Assembly (NCBI GenBank): GCA_012842605.1
Contig: DUSN01000045.1
Span: 1-64,000 of the forward strand
Source of the DNA: Clostridiales bacterium
GTDB taxonomy: Bacteria; Bacillota; Clostridia; Caldicoprobacterales; DTU083
Reading direction: 5' to 3'
DNA length: 64,000 nt
Part shown: in pieces, positions 8,207 to 17,892 of the stretch
Layout of the letters: every line of letters starts with the position of its first letter
Position numbering within the stretch: position 1 is the first letter of the stretch
Position numbers and translations under genes: made by a program
The notes under the pieces: generated by a model
Databases searched by the model: none
Seen by the model: only the letters and a program-made list of their open reading frames with translations
Told to the model about the DNA's origin: nothing

Positions 8207-9006
8207 AAAAATACCTGTCCTTCTTTATTATCCGACTCACTACCGGACTTCAATACCGTGCAGCAGCCTTAGCTGGCATCTCAACACAATTTGCCTGGGG
8301 CGGTATGACGCTCCTGATGTTCCGGGCATTTTACCAATATAGCTCAAGTGCATTTCCTATGACTTTTCGGGAGCTTTCAAGCTATATCTGGCTCCAGCAG
8401 GCATTCCTGGCACTGTATATGTCATGGTATTTTGACAATGATATTTTTGACTCTATAACAAGCGGCAGCATTGCATATGAGCTTTGCCGCCCTGTAGATC
8501 TTTATACAATGTGGTTTGCTAAGAATGCAGCCGTCCGGATGTCAAGGGCTGTTTTACGCTGCATGCCTATTTTGGTCATAGCTGCTTTTTTGCCGGAACC
8601 CTTTAACGTATCTCTTCCGGCATCCTTCCTTTCCGGATTGCTGTTTTTAATTTCTATGATTATGGGCTTTCTGGTGCTGGTTGCCTTTTCCATGCTTATC
8701 TATATTACAGCCCTATACACCTTGTCGCCTTTGGGAATCAGGGTAGTTGCCACAAGCGCAATTGAGTTTTTTACAGGTGCAATAATTCCACTGCCTTTTT
8801 TCCCGCAAAGCATACGGAATATAGTGCACCTGCTGCCCTTTGCATACATTCAAAACACGCCATTCCTTATCTACAACGGCTATATCAGCGGAACAGAAAT
8901 GTACAAAAGCATTCTGCTCCAGGCTGTCTGGCTCCTGCTGCTTTGGGCATCAGGCAAGCTGCTGATGAAGCGGGCTCTGAAAAAAGTGATTGTACAGGGA
9001 GGATAA
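8203..9006 (+). CDS. ABC-2-type permease subunit 1
   Basis: 267 residues with about six hydrophobic segments, beginning MKKYLSFFIIRLTTGLQYRAAALAG. The N-terminal basic stretch followed by a first membrane helix, and the paired permease next door, fit the DUF990/ABC2_membrane_6 family (COG4587-like). It overlaps the ATPase gene by four bases and is followed at once by the second permease, so the three genes encode one complex in the cytoplasmic membrane. Substrate unknown. Confidence 0.85.
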   Translation: MKKYLSFFIIRLTTGLQYRAAALAGISTQFAWGGMTLLMFRAFYQYSSSAFPMTFRELSSYIWLQQAFLALYMSWYFDNDIFDSITSGSIAYELCRPVDLYTMWFAKNAAVRMSRAVLRCMPILVIAAFLPEPFNVSLPASFLSGLLFLISMIMGFLVLVAFSMLIYITALYTLSPLGIRVVATSAIEFFTGAIIPLPFFPQSIRNIVHLLPFAYIQNTPFLIYNGYISGTEMYKSILLQAVWLLLLWASGKLLMKRALKKVIVQGG

Positions 9007-9007
9007 A

Positions 9008-9784
9008 ATGAAGTTATATTTGAAATATGCTTCCATTATTCTGAAAAGCCAGATGCAGTACAAAGCTTCATTTTTTATGACTGCTTTGGGCCAGTTTCTA
9101 GTGTCTTTTACAGCATTCTTGGGAGTACGCTTTATGTTTGCCAGATTCAATGCTGTAAGCGGATTTACTTTTGCTGAGGTGCTGCTGTGCTTTTCAATCA
9201 TTCTTGCTTCCTTTGCCCTTGCAGAATGCTTTGTCCGCGGTTTCGACACCTTTCCCGGCATCATATCCAATGGTGAATTCGACAGAATCATGGTTCGCCC
9301 CAGGAACGAAATCCTGCAGGTGTTGTCCTCCAGGATAGAATTTTCCAGGCTGGGCCGCCTGCTGCAGGCACTTGGAATGTTTGCTTATGCATTGCATGAA
9401 AGCAATGTTGAATGGACATTTGACAAGATACTTACTCTTATTCTTATGCTGACAGGCGGATTCTTTGTGTTTGCCGGCCTGTTTGTCGTCTATGCAGGTC
9501 TTTGCTTTTTTACCCTGGAAGGCCTTGAGTTTATGAATATATTCACTGACGGAGCAAGAGAGTTTGGCAAGTTCCCATTTTCTATATACGGCGAAAGTGT
9601 TTTGAAATTCTTAACCTATGTAATTCCCCTGGCACTCTTTCAATACTACCCGTTTTTATATCTTATAGGAAAATCAGATAATACACTTTATATGTTCCTT
9701 CCGCTGCTGGGAATGCTGTTTGTCATCCCCTGTCTTTTATTCTGGCGTTTTGGTGTAAGGCACTATAAATCTACGGGTTCATGA
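9008..9784 (+). CDS. ABC-2-type permease subunit 2
   Basis: 258 residues, about six membrane segments, starting MKLYLKYASIILKSQMQYK; DUF990/COG3694-like partner of the preceding permease. The ATG at 9008 is used because GGGAGG lies directly upstream; an earlier in-frame start at 8990 would lie inside the previous gene without a ribosome site. Ends 13 bases from the convergent gene at 9798. Confidence 0.85.
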   Translation: MKLYLKYASIILKSQMQYKASFFMTALGQFLVSFTAFLGVRFMFARFNAVSGFTFAEVLLCFSIILASFALAECFVRGFDTFPGIISNGEFDRIMVRPRNEILQVLSSRIEFSRLGRLLQALGMFAYALHESNVEWTFDKILTLILMLTGGFFVFAGLFVVYAGLCFFTLEGLEFMNIFTDGAREFGKFPFSIYGESVLKFLTYVIPLALFQYYPFLYLIGKSDNTLYMFLPLLGMLFVIPCLLFWRFGVRHYKSTGS

Positions 9785-9797
9785 TGCATGATTTTGC

Positions 9798-10466
9798 CTA
9801 TGCCCCGATGCTGAACCCGCTTTCAATCTGTATTTCGGGCAATGGCGGAAATTCATATTGATCCAATGGAATGTCTTTCAGTAACTCAACTACTTCTTCA
9901 AAGTTTTCATTCAAGGTGATGCCCTTTTCTCTAAGAAGCATTTCAAGGGAGTCATTTTCCCATTTAATCCACCTTGCATAACTGCTGCAAGCATCCGTAT
10001 ATACCTGGTATAACTCCAGATCTGATGCCCTTTCTATTACCTCACTGCAGATAAAAACATTGCAGATATAATGCCTGTACTTTACCGGCAATGTACATCC
10101 TTTTCCCGGCTTGACAAACGGGCAGGTCCTGAAAAATACAGTCTTATCGTCCAGTTCAAATTCAGAAGCACGCACGCTTTGCATAAATTTGCTGTAACCT
10201 TTTTCATCGAACTGCCCTTTTGCATGTATATAGTAATTATATACTTCCGTACCGGGCAATTTCCGGATCATATCAAGCAGCTTCAAGCCTTCATGGGTTT
10301 TCGACATTTTATGAATGTCATACAGCTCAAACTTTGGAAAATACGCACAGCATCCTCTGTTCTGAACAGTACAAAGGCTGATTCCCAGCAGACTGCGGCA
10401 ATTGCTGCATTCAGTGCATACAAACTGAGGAATTCCTTCATCAAGATGCAGATATATTTTACCCAT
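9798..10466 (-). CDS. Cysteine-cluster protein (YkgJ-like, possible Zn/Fe-chelating)
   Basis: 222 residues, soluble. Two Cys-rich blocks stand out: residues about 17-40 (CTECSNC, then C, CC) and about 112-142 (CPF...GCTLPVKYRHYICNVFIC). Such arrangements occur in the YkgJ/CxxCxxCC putative zinc- or iron-chelating proteins; a metal cluster is likely but the function is unknown. The ATG is preceded by GGGGG. Single-gene unit, convergent with the ABC-2 operon. Confidence 0.6.
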   Translation of the reverse strand: MGKIYLHLDEGIPQFVCTECSNCRSLLGISLCTVQNRGCCAYFPKFELYDIHKMSKTHEGLKLLDMIRKLPGTEVYNYYIHAKGQFDEKGYSKFMQSVRASEFELDDKTVFFRTCPFVKPGKGCTLPVKYRHYICNVFICSEVIERASDLELYQVYTDACSSYARWIKWENDSLEMLLREKGITLNENFEEVVELLKDIPLDQYEFPPLPEIQIESGFSIGA

Positions 10467-10763
10467 TAAACCCCCGCCTTGAATTAATATATACTATCAA
10501 TTATAAATTCAAGGCATATACAGATAAATAACAAAAAAAGTAAGAAAATGCCTAAAAATTGAAATCTCAGTTTATTATAAAAAATAGTTTTTTTCTGCCG
10601 CAGTCATGCTTTTAGTTACAGGGCAGCAGAACATCTGATATTATTCTTAAGCTGTACAATTGCTTCTTTACTATCTTTTAAGAATCTCGTCGGCGTACCC
10701 AGCCATTGTATGACAGCCAGTTTGCTTATGCTTATATATTTAAGAACAATGAATTTAGCTCTT
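10467..10763. other. Intergenic region without a recognised gene
   Basis: AT-rich stretch between the Cys-cluster gene and the DUF4256 gene. An open frame on the minus strand (10616-10763 and on into the DUF4256 gene) has no ribosome site and its upstream half is antisense-frame overlap, so it is not called. No terminator hairpin was found. Confidence 0.4.
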
Positions 10764-11330
10764 TTATACCCTGAGTGAGCCTCGGAATCCCCTGGAAGAA
10801 TAATAGGACTCTGCACCATTATGATAAGTAAAAACCATATCGTAGCGGCGATCACAGAATATTGCCCCTCCAAGCTTCCTGACAGAATCAGGTGTTTTTA
10901 CCCAGCTGGATGTTTTTGTATCAAATTTACCGAGATTTTGCAGGCTCCGGTATTGTTCTTCCGTCAGAAGTTCTATTCCCATCTCGGCCGCCATGCCAGC
11001 AGCACTGTTGGCAGGTTTGTGTTCTTTCCTTGCCTCCAGGGCTGCATTGTCATAGCAGAGACTTCTGCGTCCCTTGGGGCTCTCAGGAGCACAATCATAA
11101 AAAATGTATTCACCTTTTACTTCATCAAAACCAACGACATCCGGTTCTCCGCCGGTTCTTTCCATCTCATTGAGTGACCAGAGCTTTTCCGGATTTGCAA
11201 TCAGCTTTGCCTGCACTTTATCCCATTCCAGTCCCTCATGCCGGTTCATATTGCTTTCAAAACGGGCTTTAAGCTTGCTGAGAAGCTCTTCACGCTGTTC
11301 CGCTGTCAATTCTCTTTTTCCTTTACTCAT
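10764..11330 (-). CDS. DUF4256 family protein
   Basis: 188 residues, cytoplasmic, matching the DUF4256 family from memory: ELTAEQREELLSKLKARFE at the N-terminus, W-x-SLNEMERTGGEPDV in the middle, YDCAPESPKGRRSLCYDN and the C-terminal GGAIFCDRRYDMVFTYHNGAESYY. The start at 11330 has GGAGG eight bases upstream; an upstream in-frame start lacks one. Function of the family is unknown. Stands alone between a gap and a divergent glycosyltransferase. Confidence 0.85.
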   Translation of the reverse strand: MSKGKRELTAEQREELLSKLKARFESNMNRHEGLEWDKVQAKLIANPEKLWSLNEMERTGGEPDVVGFDEVKGEYIFYDCAPESPKGRRSLCYDNAALEARKEHKPANSAAGMAAEMGIELLTEEQYRSLQNLGKFDTKTSSWVKTPDSVRKLGGAIFCDRRYDMVFTYHNGAESYYSSRGFRGSLRV

Positions 11331-11539
11331 GCAGTTGCCTCCATATTTTGTATTAATTCTTTCACATTTTCTCACTCAATCATGATTTCTCATATCCGGC
11401 GAAATATACTGCATAACTCTACACTTATTTATAAACTTAAATAATATCCATATAGCAATTGATTTTATTGCTTTAACAAGATTTCAAACCAGCAACTGAC
11501 AGAAGCTAAGCTGTTCAAAATTGATAAACTTATACTAAC

Positions 11540-11576
11540 GGACAAGGATGTCCTTTTATTGATGTTTTGGTATAAT
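11540..11576 (+). promoter_or_regulatory. Extended -10 promoter with inverted repeat, GT8 gene
   Basis: TGGTATAAT (11568-11576) is an extended -10. In place of a good -35 there is an inverted repeat GGACA-AGGA-TGTCC (11540-11553), which could be an activator or repressor site. The 11331-11662 gap holds no other feature. Confidence 0.5.
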
Positions 11577-11662
11577 TGAATATATAGGTGGCAATGGTAC
11601 CTAAGATACTTCCTTCTATACAAAAATACAATACTTGATACTAACGAAGGTGGTAATAACAT

Positions 11663-12481
11663 ATGAACCTGCTTGTAACTTTGGACTCCAAATACATACG
11701 ACCGCTAAAGGTAATGCTGACATCACTATTCATGAATAATCCGGATGAGCATTTCAACATATATCTTATCCATTCCAGAATTAAAGATGATGAGATAGCT
11801 GATATTGAAAGGTTCATAGAAAAACACAGGCAAAAACTGTCTGTAATTAAAATAGATAACAGTTATTTTCAAAATGCTCCTGAAGTATTTCATTATCCAA
11901 AAGAGATGTATTACAGGCTGCTGGCTTTCAAATTTTTACCGCAAGAGCTGGATCGCATCCTCTACCTGGACCCGGACATCCTGGTCATTAACCCGGTTCG
12001 CGAATTTTATAATACCAAACTTGACGGATACCTTTATGCAGCAGCCTACCATGATATATTGGCAGTGAAGAAAATTAACCGTATCCGCTTATATCCGTAT
12101 AAAATCGAGGCATATTTCAATTCAGGCGTATTGCTGATGAATTTGGAACTGCAGAGAAAGCATGTGGATGAAGAAACTATTTACAGCTTTGTTGAAAAAA
12201 ACCGTTCCAAACTCATCATGCCCGACCAGGATATAATAAATGCGCTCTATTCAAAGCAGATAAAGTGCGTGGATGAGAAGCTGTACAATTATGATACAAG
12301 ATACTACAAGTATTATAAAGCAATAACAAACAATGCGTGTGATATGGACTATATTATGAAAAATACAGTATTCCTCCACTTTTGCGGAAGAAAAAAGCCC
12401 TGGCATAAAAATTACAGCGGTAAGTTTCATTCTTTATACAAGCAATATGAAAAATGGGCAATTACTGACGCTGCAACATAA
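11663..12481 (+). CDS. Glycosyltransferase family 8 protein
   Basis: 272 residues. GT8 features: N-terminal LLVTLDSKYIRPLKVMLTSL, the metal-binding DxD (YLDPDILV, residues 103-105), FNSGVLLMNL near 153, PDQDIIN and the C-terminal HFCGRKKPWH. It transfers a hexose from a nucleotide sugar, probably onto a cell-surface glycan or lipid; no membrane anchor is seen. GAAGGTGG precedes the ATG. Monocistronic, convergent with the ABC exporter pair. Confidence 0.88.
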   Translation: MNLLVTLDSKYIRPLKVMLTSLFMNNPDEHFNIYLIHSRIKDDEIADIERFIEKHRQKLSVIKIDNSYFQNAPEVFHYPKEMYYRLLAFKFLPQELDRILYLDPDILVINPVREFYNTKLDGYLYAAAYHDILAVKKINRIRLYPYKIEAYFNSGVLLMNLELQRKHVDEETIYSFVEKNRSKLIMPDQDIINALYSKQIKCVDEKLYNYDTRYYKYYKAITNNACDMDYIMKNTVFLHFCGRKKPWHKNYSGKFHSLYKQYEKWAITDAAT

Positions 12482-12495
12482 TAAAGCATTATCTT

Positions 12496-14352
12496 TTAAG
12501 AAGCACTTTCGGCATTGCCCATTTGGCTGACCACCATTTTATAGTAATGTCCTTTTTTATTCATGAGGCTGTTATGATTCCCGCTCTCTATTATTTCACC
12601 ATTGCTGATAACCATAATACGGTCTGCATCTCTAATGGTGGACAAACGATGGGCTATTAAAAAGCTTGTGCGATTCTTCATCAAACTCAGCAGTGCACAC
12701 TGGATATCCTTCTCAGTTCTTGTATCAACACTGCTGGTTGCTTCATCCAGAATTAGAATGGGACTGTCACACAGCACTGCACGGGCAATGGCTATCAACT
12801 GCCTCTGCCCCTGACTTAAATTATCCGTTGCACCTGATACCATGGTATTATACCCTTTTGGCAGTTTGATGATAAAATCATGGGCACGGGCTATTTTTGC
12901 AGCCTTTATTACCTGTTCATCGGTTGCATCTTTACGTGAATAACGAATATTATCCATAATTGTACCTGTAAAAAGGCAGGTGTCCTGCAGCACAACAGAA
13001 AAGCATTTTCTAAGGCTGTTTCGTTTCAAATCAGTAATGGGCATATTATCAATTAAAATTCTTCCGCTGTCAGCATCATAAAAGCGCATAAGAAGGTTGA
13101 CGATGGTGGTTTTCCCTGCGCCGGTTTCACCCACTAAAGCAACTACTTCTCCTGCATTAACCTTAAAGCTTACATTTTTTAATACAGGAGTGGCCTTGTT
13201 GTACGAGAAGCATACATCGTCAAATTCAACCTCTCCCCTTGGATTGCCCACATCCATGGCATTTTCCGGATCAGCGGCCTCTTCTTCGCTGTCTAAAATT
13301 TCAAAAACCCGCTCTGCCCCGGCTAAAGCCGATTGAATGGTGTTAAACATGCCTGCAATTGAATTGAGCGGTTGCGTGAATTGCTTTGAATAGCTCAAAA
13401 AACTAACCACTGTGCTGACAGGTAAGCTGTATCCTACAGACAATATCCCTCCTGCGATAGCAGTAGCCGTAAAGATAAAATTGCTTATAACATTCATGAG
13501 AGGCATCATATATCCTGCCCATGTCTGCGCCTTTGTGCTGCTTTCATTCAGCTTTTCATTAATCACCTTAAATTGTTCCAGCACATCCTGCTGCCTGCCA
13601 AAGGCCTTTACCATTTTCAGCCCCAGTATGTTTTCCTCTATAACCCCGTTGAGCAGACCAAGATTGCGCTGCTGAGCCAAAAAGTGGGTACGGCTTTGCT
13701 TCGCTATCAAACGGGTTAAAATCGTCACAAGAGGAATGCATAACAGAACGACAAAAGTAAGAATAAGGTTTAACCTTATCATTACTACAAAGGAACCAAC
13801 CAGTGTCAGAATACTTGATATTAATTGTGTTGTTGTCTGCGCAATGGTAGAGCTTATATTGTCCACATCATTGGTAATCCTGCTCATCGTGTCGCCATGG
13901 GAACGCGTATCATAAAACTCCAGCGGGAGCTTTTGCATCTTTTCAAATACTTCATTGCGCAATGTGCATACAAGCTTTTGCGAAACTTTAAGGGTAATGA
14001 CTCCGTTAAGAGATAAAATGAGCCAGTTGGCTGAATATAAAGCTGCAATGATGAGCAGATACCACATAAGTATTTTTGTATCCACGCTTTTTTCTGCAAT
14101 ATCAAAAGCGCTGAAGGTCTTGCCTACAAAATAAGGAATTGCGACGGATATTAATGACGAAAAAGCAGTAAGGAGCATAGCCAGGAAGATTGTTTTAGCC
14201 CAGCGCATGTATATTTTAATAATACGCACCAAAGTTCCCTTTGCATTTTTAGGTTTTGCACCCGGCGCAAACCTATGAGGCCCGCCGCCTCCCGGCCTCA
14301 TCATGCCAATTGCCGGCATGCCTGCTTCCGGTCTTGAAACCCGCTGTGCCAT
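12496..14352 (-). CDS. Heterodimeric ABC exporter, subunit with consensus ATPase site
   Basis: 618 residues: a Gly/Pro-rich N-terminus, six membrane helices (about 45-330), then the nucleotide-binding domain with Walker A GETGAGKTT, signature LSQGQRQLIAIARA and Walker B LILDEATSSVD with the catalytic Glu. It lies three bases after its partner, whose Walker B has Asp instead. This asymmetry marks type IV heterodimeric exporters such as BmrCD or TM287/288. Likely drug or lipid export. No regulator gene is attached, unlike the similar pair at 45348-49012. Confidence 0.92.
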   Translation of the reverse strand: MAQRVSRPEAGMPAIGMMRPGGGGPHRFAPGAKPKNAKGTLVRIIKIYMRWAKTIFLAMLLTAFSSLISVAIPYFVGKTFSAFDIAEKSVDTKILMWYLLIIAALYSANWLILSLNGVITLKVSQKLVCTLRNEVFEKMQKLPLEFYDTRSHGDTMSRITNDVDNISSTIAQTTTQLISSILTLVGSFVVMIRLNLILTFVVLLCIPLVTILTRLIAKQSRTHFLAQQRNLGLLNGVIEENILGLKMVKAFGRQQDVLEQFKVINEKLNESSTKAQTWAGYMMPLMNVISNFIFTATAIAGGILSVGYSLPVSTVVSFLSYSKQFTQPLNSIAGMFNTIQSALAGAERVFEILDSEEEAADPENAMDVGNPRGEVEFDDVCFSYNKATPVLKNVSFKVNAGEVVALVGETGAGKTTIVNLLMRFYDADSGRILIDNMPITDLKRNSLRKCFSVVLQDTCLFTGTIMDNIRYSRKDATDEQVIKAAKIARAHDFIIKLPKGYNTMVSGATDNLSQGQRQLIAIARAVLCDSPILILDEATSSVDTRTEKDIQCALLSLMKNRTSFLIAHRLSTIRDADRIMVISNGEIIESGNHNSLMNKKGHYYKMVVSQMGNAESAS

Positions 14353-14355
14353 GCC

Positions 14356-16074
14356 TTACACCTCCCTGCTGCCTTCTATTTGTGTCTTGTAAATATCCCG
14401 GTATACCTCGCAATCCCTAAGCAGTTGATCATGAGTACCAAATCCGGCTTTTTCACCGTTATCCATAACAAGAATCCTGTCAGCAAACATAGCTGTTCCG
14501 CAGCGCTGGGTAATTATTATTACCGTCTGTTTTCTTGTTTTGTCTATTAAATTATCCCGTACTTTAGCTTCAGTTATTGCATCCAATGCGCTTGTGGCGT
14601 CATCCAGTATAAGCACAGGGGAGTTTTTAAGTATTCCGCGTGCTATGGATATACGCTGCTTCTGCCCGCCTGAAATATTTACCCCGGCACTTCCCAAAAA
14701 GCTCTCAAAACCATCCTGCATCCTGCCGATAAAATCCGCCTGGGCCATTTCTGCAGCCTGCTGCACCATTTCATCAGTAGCATTCTTGTTACCCCACCTT
14801 ATATTTTCAGCTACCGTCCCTGAAAAGAGCATTGGATTCTGGGGCACAATGGCAATATTCCTGCGTACCGAGTCAATACTCAGATCTCTTATATCATTGC
14901 CATCGATTAAAATTCTTCCTCTGTTTACATCATAGAAACGCAAAAGCAGCCAGGCAATAGTAGATTTGCCGCTGCCTGTCGGTCCGATTATTGCCAAGCT
15001 TTCGCCGCTTTTGACTGAAAAGGACAAATCTTTCACGGCAGGCACCCCGCTGCCACTGGGATATGCAAAGGTTACGTTTTCAAACTCAATATCACCTTTA
15101 ATTTCTTTTATTTCACCACCGCCGGCAAAATCCCCCTCGCAGTCAAATACTTCTTTGATTCGGGCAGTGGAAGCTTTTGTTCGCACAAAGGTGTTAAATA
15201 TATTCGTAATCATAATTAGTGACATGAGTATTTGTGCCATATAAACAGTAAAGGCTGTAATATCACCGGGATTTGCGAGATTAATAACAAACAGCCTGCT
15301 GCCGGCATAAATCACAACGATTGTGCCTATGCCAACGGCAAGGGTCATGAGAGGTGATATCAGGGTAATAATCATCTGAGCGGAAATACCCTTTTGCATT
15401 AAATTTGAATTTGCATCTTCAAACTTATCGCTTTCCTGTTCATAAGTCCCAAAGGCCTTTACCAGACGTACTCCTATAAGGTATTCCTGGACAACCGAGT
15501 TTACCTTGTCCATAGCTTTTTGCAGCATCGAATAACGGGGATAGCTAAGCTTCATACTGATTATAATAAGGATGGCAACTACCGCAACAATGCTGTAGAT
15601 AATAAGGCTTAACCTAAAATTGAGCAAACTGGCAAGAACAATACTGCCTACGCACGTAATAGGCGCTTTCATAAAGATGCGCATAATGCCGTTTACAAAT
15701 AGCGTTACCTGGGCTGTGTCATTTGTCATACGTGTAATAAGGGACCCGCTTTCGATTTTGTCTACACTTTGCTCTGAAAAATATATAATCTTCTCAAATA
15801 AATCATATCTCAAGTCTGCCCCCATACGCTGAGATACCCTGCTGGCCAGTATATTTCTTGCAACAGCAAAGCATGCACCGAAAAAGGTTACCATAAGCAT
15901 AAGGGCACCCCAATAATAAACTTTGGAGATCTGGCCCTGACCAATTCCCATATTAATGATATTTGACATCAGAGTGGGAGTAAGCAAATCGCAGATTGCC
16001 TCAGAAGCAACACAAAATACAGCTGACAAAAACGGGAACTTGTATTTGCTGAAATACTTGCTGTATATATTCAT
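14356..16074 (-). CDS. Heterodimeric ABC exporter, subunit with degenerate ATPase site
   Basis: 572 residues starting MNIYSKYFSKYKFPFL, with six membrane helices and an NBD carrying Walker A GPTGSGKST, signature NISGGQKQRIS and Walker B LILDDATSALD, where Asp replaces the catalytic Glu. First gene of the operon with 12496-14352. The start at 16074 has an AGGACAGGG site ten bases upstream; an earlier in-frame start at 16113 has none. Confidence 0.9.
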   Translation of the reverse strand: MNIYSKYFSKYKFPFLSAVFCVASEAICDLLTPTLMSNIINMGIGQGQISKVYYWGALMLMVTFFGACFAVARNILASRVSQRMGADLRYDLFEKIIYFSEQSVDKIESGSLITRMTNDTAQVTLFVNGIMRIFMKAPITCVGSIVLASLLNFRLSLIIYSIVAVVAILIIISMKLSYPRYSMLQKAMDKVNSVVQEYLIGVRLVKAFGTYEQESDKFEDANSNLMQKGISAQMIITLISPLMTLAVGIGTIVVIYAGSRLFVINLANPGDITAFTVYMAQILMSLIMITNIFNTFVRTKASTARIKEVFDCEGDFAGGGEIKEIKGDIEFENVTFAYPSGSGVPAVKDLSFSVKSGESLAIIGPTGSGKSTIAWLLLRFYDVNRGRILIDGNDIRDLSIDSVRRNIAIVPQNPMLFSGTVAENIRWGNKNATDEMVQQAAEMAQADFIGRMQDGFESFLGSAGVNISGGQKQRISIARGILKNSPVLILDDATSALDAITEAKVRDNLIDKTRKQTVIIITQRCGTAMFADRILVMDNGEKAGFGTHDQLLRDCEVYRDIYKTQIEGSREV

Positions 16075-16293
16075 AATTGGTATCCCTGTCCTTTGATACT
16101 TTTTGTATATCAATTGTCTATTTTATCATAAAATATTTCAGCATACGATTTCCCTTTAAACTTTTCTACTAAGCTATGAAAATTAACTATATACTTTTTG
16201 ATTCTTTCTTCATTTTCTGAAATAACCAGATGTGGTTTTCATTTACCGACTACAAGCATAACCGGTATATCACATTTACCCGTTTAAAGTAAA

Positions 16294-16324
16294 ACTGCAC
16301 TAAAGGATTAAACTTTAGTACAGT
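16294..16324 (-). terminator. Hairpin downstream of the GH/two-component operon
   Basis: 12-base arms with one mismatch (16294-16305 and 16313-16324, core CTAAAG/CTTTAG), followed on the minus strand by TTTTACTTT. It lies about 70 bases beyond the glycosidase stop and is the only terminator candidate there. The rest of 16114-16396 shows nothing. Confidence 0.5.
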
Positions 16325-16396
16325 CAATCAAATCCTGTTATTGTTATAAGCCTTTTGTCAAACAATATAATTCTGCTAATAAGAAAATGGCAGTAA

Positions 16397-17880
16397 TTAT
16401 TTAAGTATTATCCTAAACGCGGTACCATTATCTAAATCCAACTCCCCGTAATCTGTTCCCTTTTCATCTGCACCTTCTGACACACTAATCGGTGAGATTT
16501 TTCTTTTACTTACCCATACCTCGTCATTCCATCTGCCTTCTTCAATCAATAATCTTTTCTCAGGATTTATCGGGCATATGGCAGCAATGGTATCTACACC
16601 TAATAAGGTAAAATCATTTTCTCCAGTTCTTAATGCAATGCATTTTCCGTCTTTGCCGGCAATAAACCTCCACCTTATCCCCCATCTTCTTTCCTCAATT
16701 TTTCTGGGAGTCCCATATGAGATATAGTGCATCATATCTTCAGTACCTGCTAAGGCAGCTATCTGCCTGGATGCGCAATTCATTGCTGTCTGGGCCCTTC
16801 CATAGGATACAGCAGCATCCGACCATTCTCCGTTCCTGCTCACGAAAGGCTTTTCCTGCACACCGTCTCTCCATGCTCTCCATCCAAATGCGTGGTCTAT
16901 GGCCCAGGGAGAAAAACCTTGAACCCCATGCTCACAAACCGCCAGATAAAGGTTCGTAGCAGCCTCCCCTACCGACTCGGTTGAATGCTCTGCTATAAAA
17001 GGAATATTTCTGCCTATTTTAAAATGCTGGATGGCAAAAGCCAGGTCTCCCGGTGTAAAACCGTAATAGTCGGGAGCAATAAAGTCGACACTATGACACT
17101 CATTCACATACATTTCCACATTCTCTCCGGGCCTTAACGGATTGATGGGAAAATTCACATAGGTAAGCACCGGGAATATTCTCTTTTGGTCCTTAAGCAA
17201 TTCATTCAGATACCTGGTCAAAGATCTTACACCAAACTCAAACTCGCTGCCGCCTTCTTCTTCATACAAGCATTGCAGGAACTGCAGTAACAACGAGAAG
17301 GCCAAAAGTCCAAAATGGGCTTCTGACTTCCTTCCGGTTGTTCATGGCTCATGTACAGGCATACCTCGTTTTCTATCTGCATCATGATAACCGTATGATC
17401 TTTGCCATCTACCTCCGCCAGGTGGCTGAGCAGTTTGTTGAATGACTTTTTTTCTGTCTCCAGAGTATTTCTGTTATTAGGACAAAGGCCGTCACGCTCC
17501 CTGCCTTTTTCATCAATAATCCTGGGGAATCCTTCTTTGTCACTTGTTACCCAGGCAGGAGCCGGCCTTGAGCTTCCTCCCTGATTTGTGCCAAACCACA
17601 GCAAAGACATGCGCAGCCTAAACTCACGGCATCTTGCAATAGCATGATCCAGCACTTCCCATTTGTATTTTCCTTCCTCCGGCTCCATCACAAGCCACCT
17701 TAAAGGAAAGAAAAGCGTATTGCAGCCTAAGGATACCGTATGTTCAAACAAATAATCAAAGTCCTCAATTTTAGTACAGTTCAGGTAATCATATTGAATG
17801 CCAAGAGTAAGATATGGACTATTATCGATATGTATTCTGTTTCTTCCCCTGTACTCCTTGATTTCAGACCAAATCTCCAT
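16397..17880 (-). pseudogene. Frameshifted GH-A clan glycosidase (GH35/42-like, DUF5597-type)
   Basis: Two overlapping frames make one protein of about 495 residues. The first (17880 to 17227) holds the barrel start (LGIQYDYLN..., NTLFFPLRW, LLWFGTNQGG) and QIENE, a GH-A acid/base site. The second (17305 to 16397) continues with PFIAEHSTES, the likely nucleophile Glu. The frame switch must fall near 17240-17275, around an AAGAAGAAGG run after the CYCSSC motif; neither frame is complete alone. Start at 17880 follows TGGAGG. It lies 12 bases behind the histidine kinase gene. A sequencing error or real inactivation are both possible. Confidence 0.75.
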
Positions 17881-17892
17881 ATTAACCTCCAT

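Noticed and set aside
10616-10873. 85-codon minus-strand open frame
   Set aside because: Overlaps the DUF4256 gene by 110 bases in another frame, lacks a ribosome site, and resembles no protein.
17227-17305. Programmed ribosomal frameshift in the glycosidase gene
   Set aside because: No classical X-XXY-YYZ slippery heptamer with a downstream structure was evident, and this family is not known to be recoded; kept as a frameshifted gene.
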